From contig NC_064219.1 of the NCBI RefSeq assembly GCF_023101765.2, positions 8,845,774 to 8,909,773 of the forward strand: 64,000 nucleotides of DNA, in the 5' to 3' direction. Of the stretch, positions 61,931 through 64,000 are shown piece after piece. The position numbers and the translations under genes were made by a program. Source of the stretch: Spodoptera frugiperda. Its lineage: Eukaryota > Arthropoda > Insecta > Lepidoptera > Noctuidae. Positions within the stretch are counted from its first letter, which is position 1. The number at the start of each line of letters is the position of its first letter. Below the pieces are notes generated by a model. That model was not told where the DNA came from and searched no databases. It saw only the letters and a program-made list of their open reading frames with translations.

Positions 61931-64000
61931 GATTAATTATTAATTTTAACGCATCAACTTTCCCAGCGCAAAAATCGCCGCCTCCAAATTGGAACTTTTT
62001 CCGTCATCAACTTGCGGTCGTAGGACAAAAGTTTTCTTACAATCGTGGTGTTCCACAACTTTTCTAAGTGGCGAACTTTGTCTCGTAATAACGTCTCGCG
62101 CCCGTCTACCAAGTAATAGTTGCCAACTAATTACTCTAGTTCCCGCGACTCGAGTCGCTCCCGATGTTTTTCAGTAGGTCGCTGAACAAATAAATGAAAC
62201 AAAAACAATGTAGTTAGAGAGACGATAAGCGATGGGCTCGCCTCATTGATATGCTACGAAGTCTCGTAGCGCTCGGAGCTGGCTACGTCTCATTATTATG
62301 ATTATGTTGTACGTAGCTGTTAATTTTTATGCGTAATGTTTTCCTTCTACTTGTATCTCGTGGTTTATGTAATGTTACCTTACTTTTGACACAGCCTCGT
62401 GTTATCTCGTATGATGTCCGAGACTTTAAGTATTTCTATAGTAAGGATTTTAAAGTGAGTTCAAGGGCAGCATATCAGCATGTGGTAATAAATTATACAG
62501 TTGTTGTGAGGCTTTATTGCGCTCATTTATTTGGCGGCGGTTAAGTCGATGAAGCACTTTATTTAAAAAGGCAAATTTTGTATCCTTATTTAATGTATCA
62601 CTGGCGCGTTGTGTACAGGTAGATGGTGTTTGCAGTGAAAGTCTTCATACATATTACGTGTTTCAGAAGCGCGCTAAATGCTAAAGTTGACACCTGTACT
62701 ATATGCTTACGTTATAGCGTATCTATAGAATTCAGTGTTGTTTTCTCGCATACATCTTTCATCTATAATTAAGTCTTCATAGAGAGGACCTGTGTCAGTG
62801 TGTAGATACACAATCATAGTAATTAGTACCTAATCTGGCACAATGATACTTAACGACATTTTCAATTTCAAAACAGTCAGGTAAAATGTAGGGCTTGTAC
62901 ACTGTGCTACAGTGTGGTATTTATTGATTTTGTATAAATATTGTTTTACAAACATCGTAGTTTAAGCTCTGCTACGTTGAAGTACTCGTCTATCGGAGTC
63001 AGTTTGCAGTGTAATCCCTTGTGCGCAGGATTACAGCTCGTACCTACCTATACCAGTACCTACTTCAAGTACCTGCTAACTAATGCTCGACAGTTATCAG
63101 GACGTTGTTACAGTCCAGTTCACTACGTAAATGCTTCTCGATTATTTCGCAGAAAAATGTACAGGCGAAATGTTTTTGATGATATTGTTCGAAGTTTGTT
63201 CTGAGTTTTTTCAACAGCTTTTATAATGAATGTGACATTTATTTCTACTTTGATACGGCTTTGGGTCTTAACAATTTTCTATTCGTCTTAATTTTGATAA
63301 TTGAGTGCTGTTTTGTCATTTTGTCAACAAACACTACCATTATGTGACTGCCTTGTTAATTATTATTAGTTTCGGGTTTGATTTAACAAAAGGCAAAGTA
63401 CCTATTTTAAGTAAATTCTTTCTATTGTTCCTAATTGTAAAGGTGTAGGAGAAATGACTCACGCACGCTGTGATACATAGGGTTTATACATAGTCACATT
63501 GGGATTTTTAGGTAGCTGGCATAATGTAGGTGTACTTTCTTTGCTTAAAATTTAACTTACCGGTAGGTATAATATTAAGTATTTTCCGGGTAATAAAAAG
63601 CCTGATTCACATTCATAATTACTGTGGTTACGACCTGTGTCGCCTTAACCTTTTGACAGCGATGTCAAAAAGAAATGGACAACACGAAGCTTCTACTGTA
63701 TTTAAGAGCCGTACTTACTTATTAACCGAATTCTTCAATAGTTGTTATCATATTAATGCAGATGAAATAATAAAGTACATATTAAGCTGTTTACCCCGTA
63801 TAGGTAAATACTAAGTTAGTTAGTAGTACTATATTAGCAATGTTAAAGTTCTTTAAAATAGGAAAACTAAAAACTCACTGATTAATTTTAATACCACGAT
63901 GTCTGGAATTGTACCCGGTATATGACAATCGTGGTGGCCCGTTTCTAATTATATGTACATACGTTTGAAATCACCAACCCACATTAAGCAAGCGTGGTGA
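61931..64000. other. Upstream flank of dan, nothing recognised
   Basis: AT-rich sequence. I see no exon, tRNA or clear repeat. Possible DRC7 continuation exons were looked for on the plus strand and not found. Confidence 0.4.

Noticed and set aside
61493..61943. ORFs of 81-137 codons on both strands
   Set aside because: Lie in the dan promoter CpG island; the minus-strand one ends at a 5' UTR donor and is not needed for any protein.
62941..63204. 87-codon plus ORF with a faint resemblance to the next DRC7 block
   Set aside because: Spacing and key residues do not match and no acceptor precedes it in the right phase.
1..64000. CRISPR arrays, operons, ribosome binding sites or other prokaryotic features
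   Set aside because: The window is clearly from an insect nuclear genome; no regularly spaced direct repeats were seen.

Overview
This is a eukaryotic, almost certainly lepidopteran (probably noctuid-type moth) genomic window. The evidence is split genes with canonical GT-AG introns, AT-rich introns, and interspersed elements whose wording I recognise as common moth repeats: tRNA-derived SINEs, an RTE-like LINE tail and several small inverted-repeat elements. There are no prokaryotic features. Six protein-coding genes can be supported, and I rebuilt their exons by hand from splice sites and reading phase.

Layout: (1) Bases 1 to about 33.4 kb hold the 5' part of an MTA1-like gene (NuRD subunit) on the minus strand. 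Its first exon is at 33365, its BAH-domain exon near 25.0 kb and a third exon near 8.2 kb, separated by introns of 8.3 and 16.6 kb. The rest lies beyond the left edge or was not found. The introns carry SINE and LINE fragments, a perfect 210-bp inverted repeat, a 72-bp palindrome and several GC-rich islands. (2) About 1.1 kb away, transcribed divergently, is a complete 12-exon Sec23 (765 aa, COPII coat) at 34.4-48.8 kb on the plus strand. (3) Inside its 4.9-kb intron 10, on the opposite strand, lies a complete five-exon gene for a 1192-residue secreted, low-complexity protein with a hexapeptide repeat. I do not recognise its family. (4) Sec23 runs tail to tail with a calcineurin-B-homologous protein gene (CHP1/elm, 189 aa, minus strand, 53.5-51.2 kb). 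(5) Head to head with CHP1 are the first two coding exons of a DRC7/lobo-like axonemal gene (plus, 54.3-55.6 kb); the remaining exons are not seen. (6) At 57.6-61.5 kb on the minus strand is distal antenna (dan), with a single coding exon and a 5' UTR exon in a CpG-rich island near 61.5-61.9 kb. Its Psq DNA-binding motif is clear.

The genes are functionally unrelated neighbours (chromatin, secretion, ion/pH and trafficking regulation, cilia, appendage patterning). The notable structure is positional: a nested antisense gene, two divergent promoter regions, and Sec23/CHP1 poly(A) signals 24 bases apart. The most interesting unexplained items are the nested secreted-protein gene, the perfect long inverted repeat, and two miRNA-like or MITE-like hairpins.
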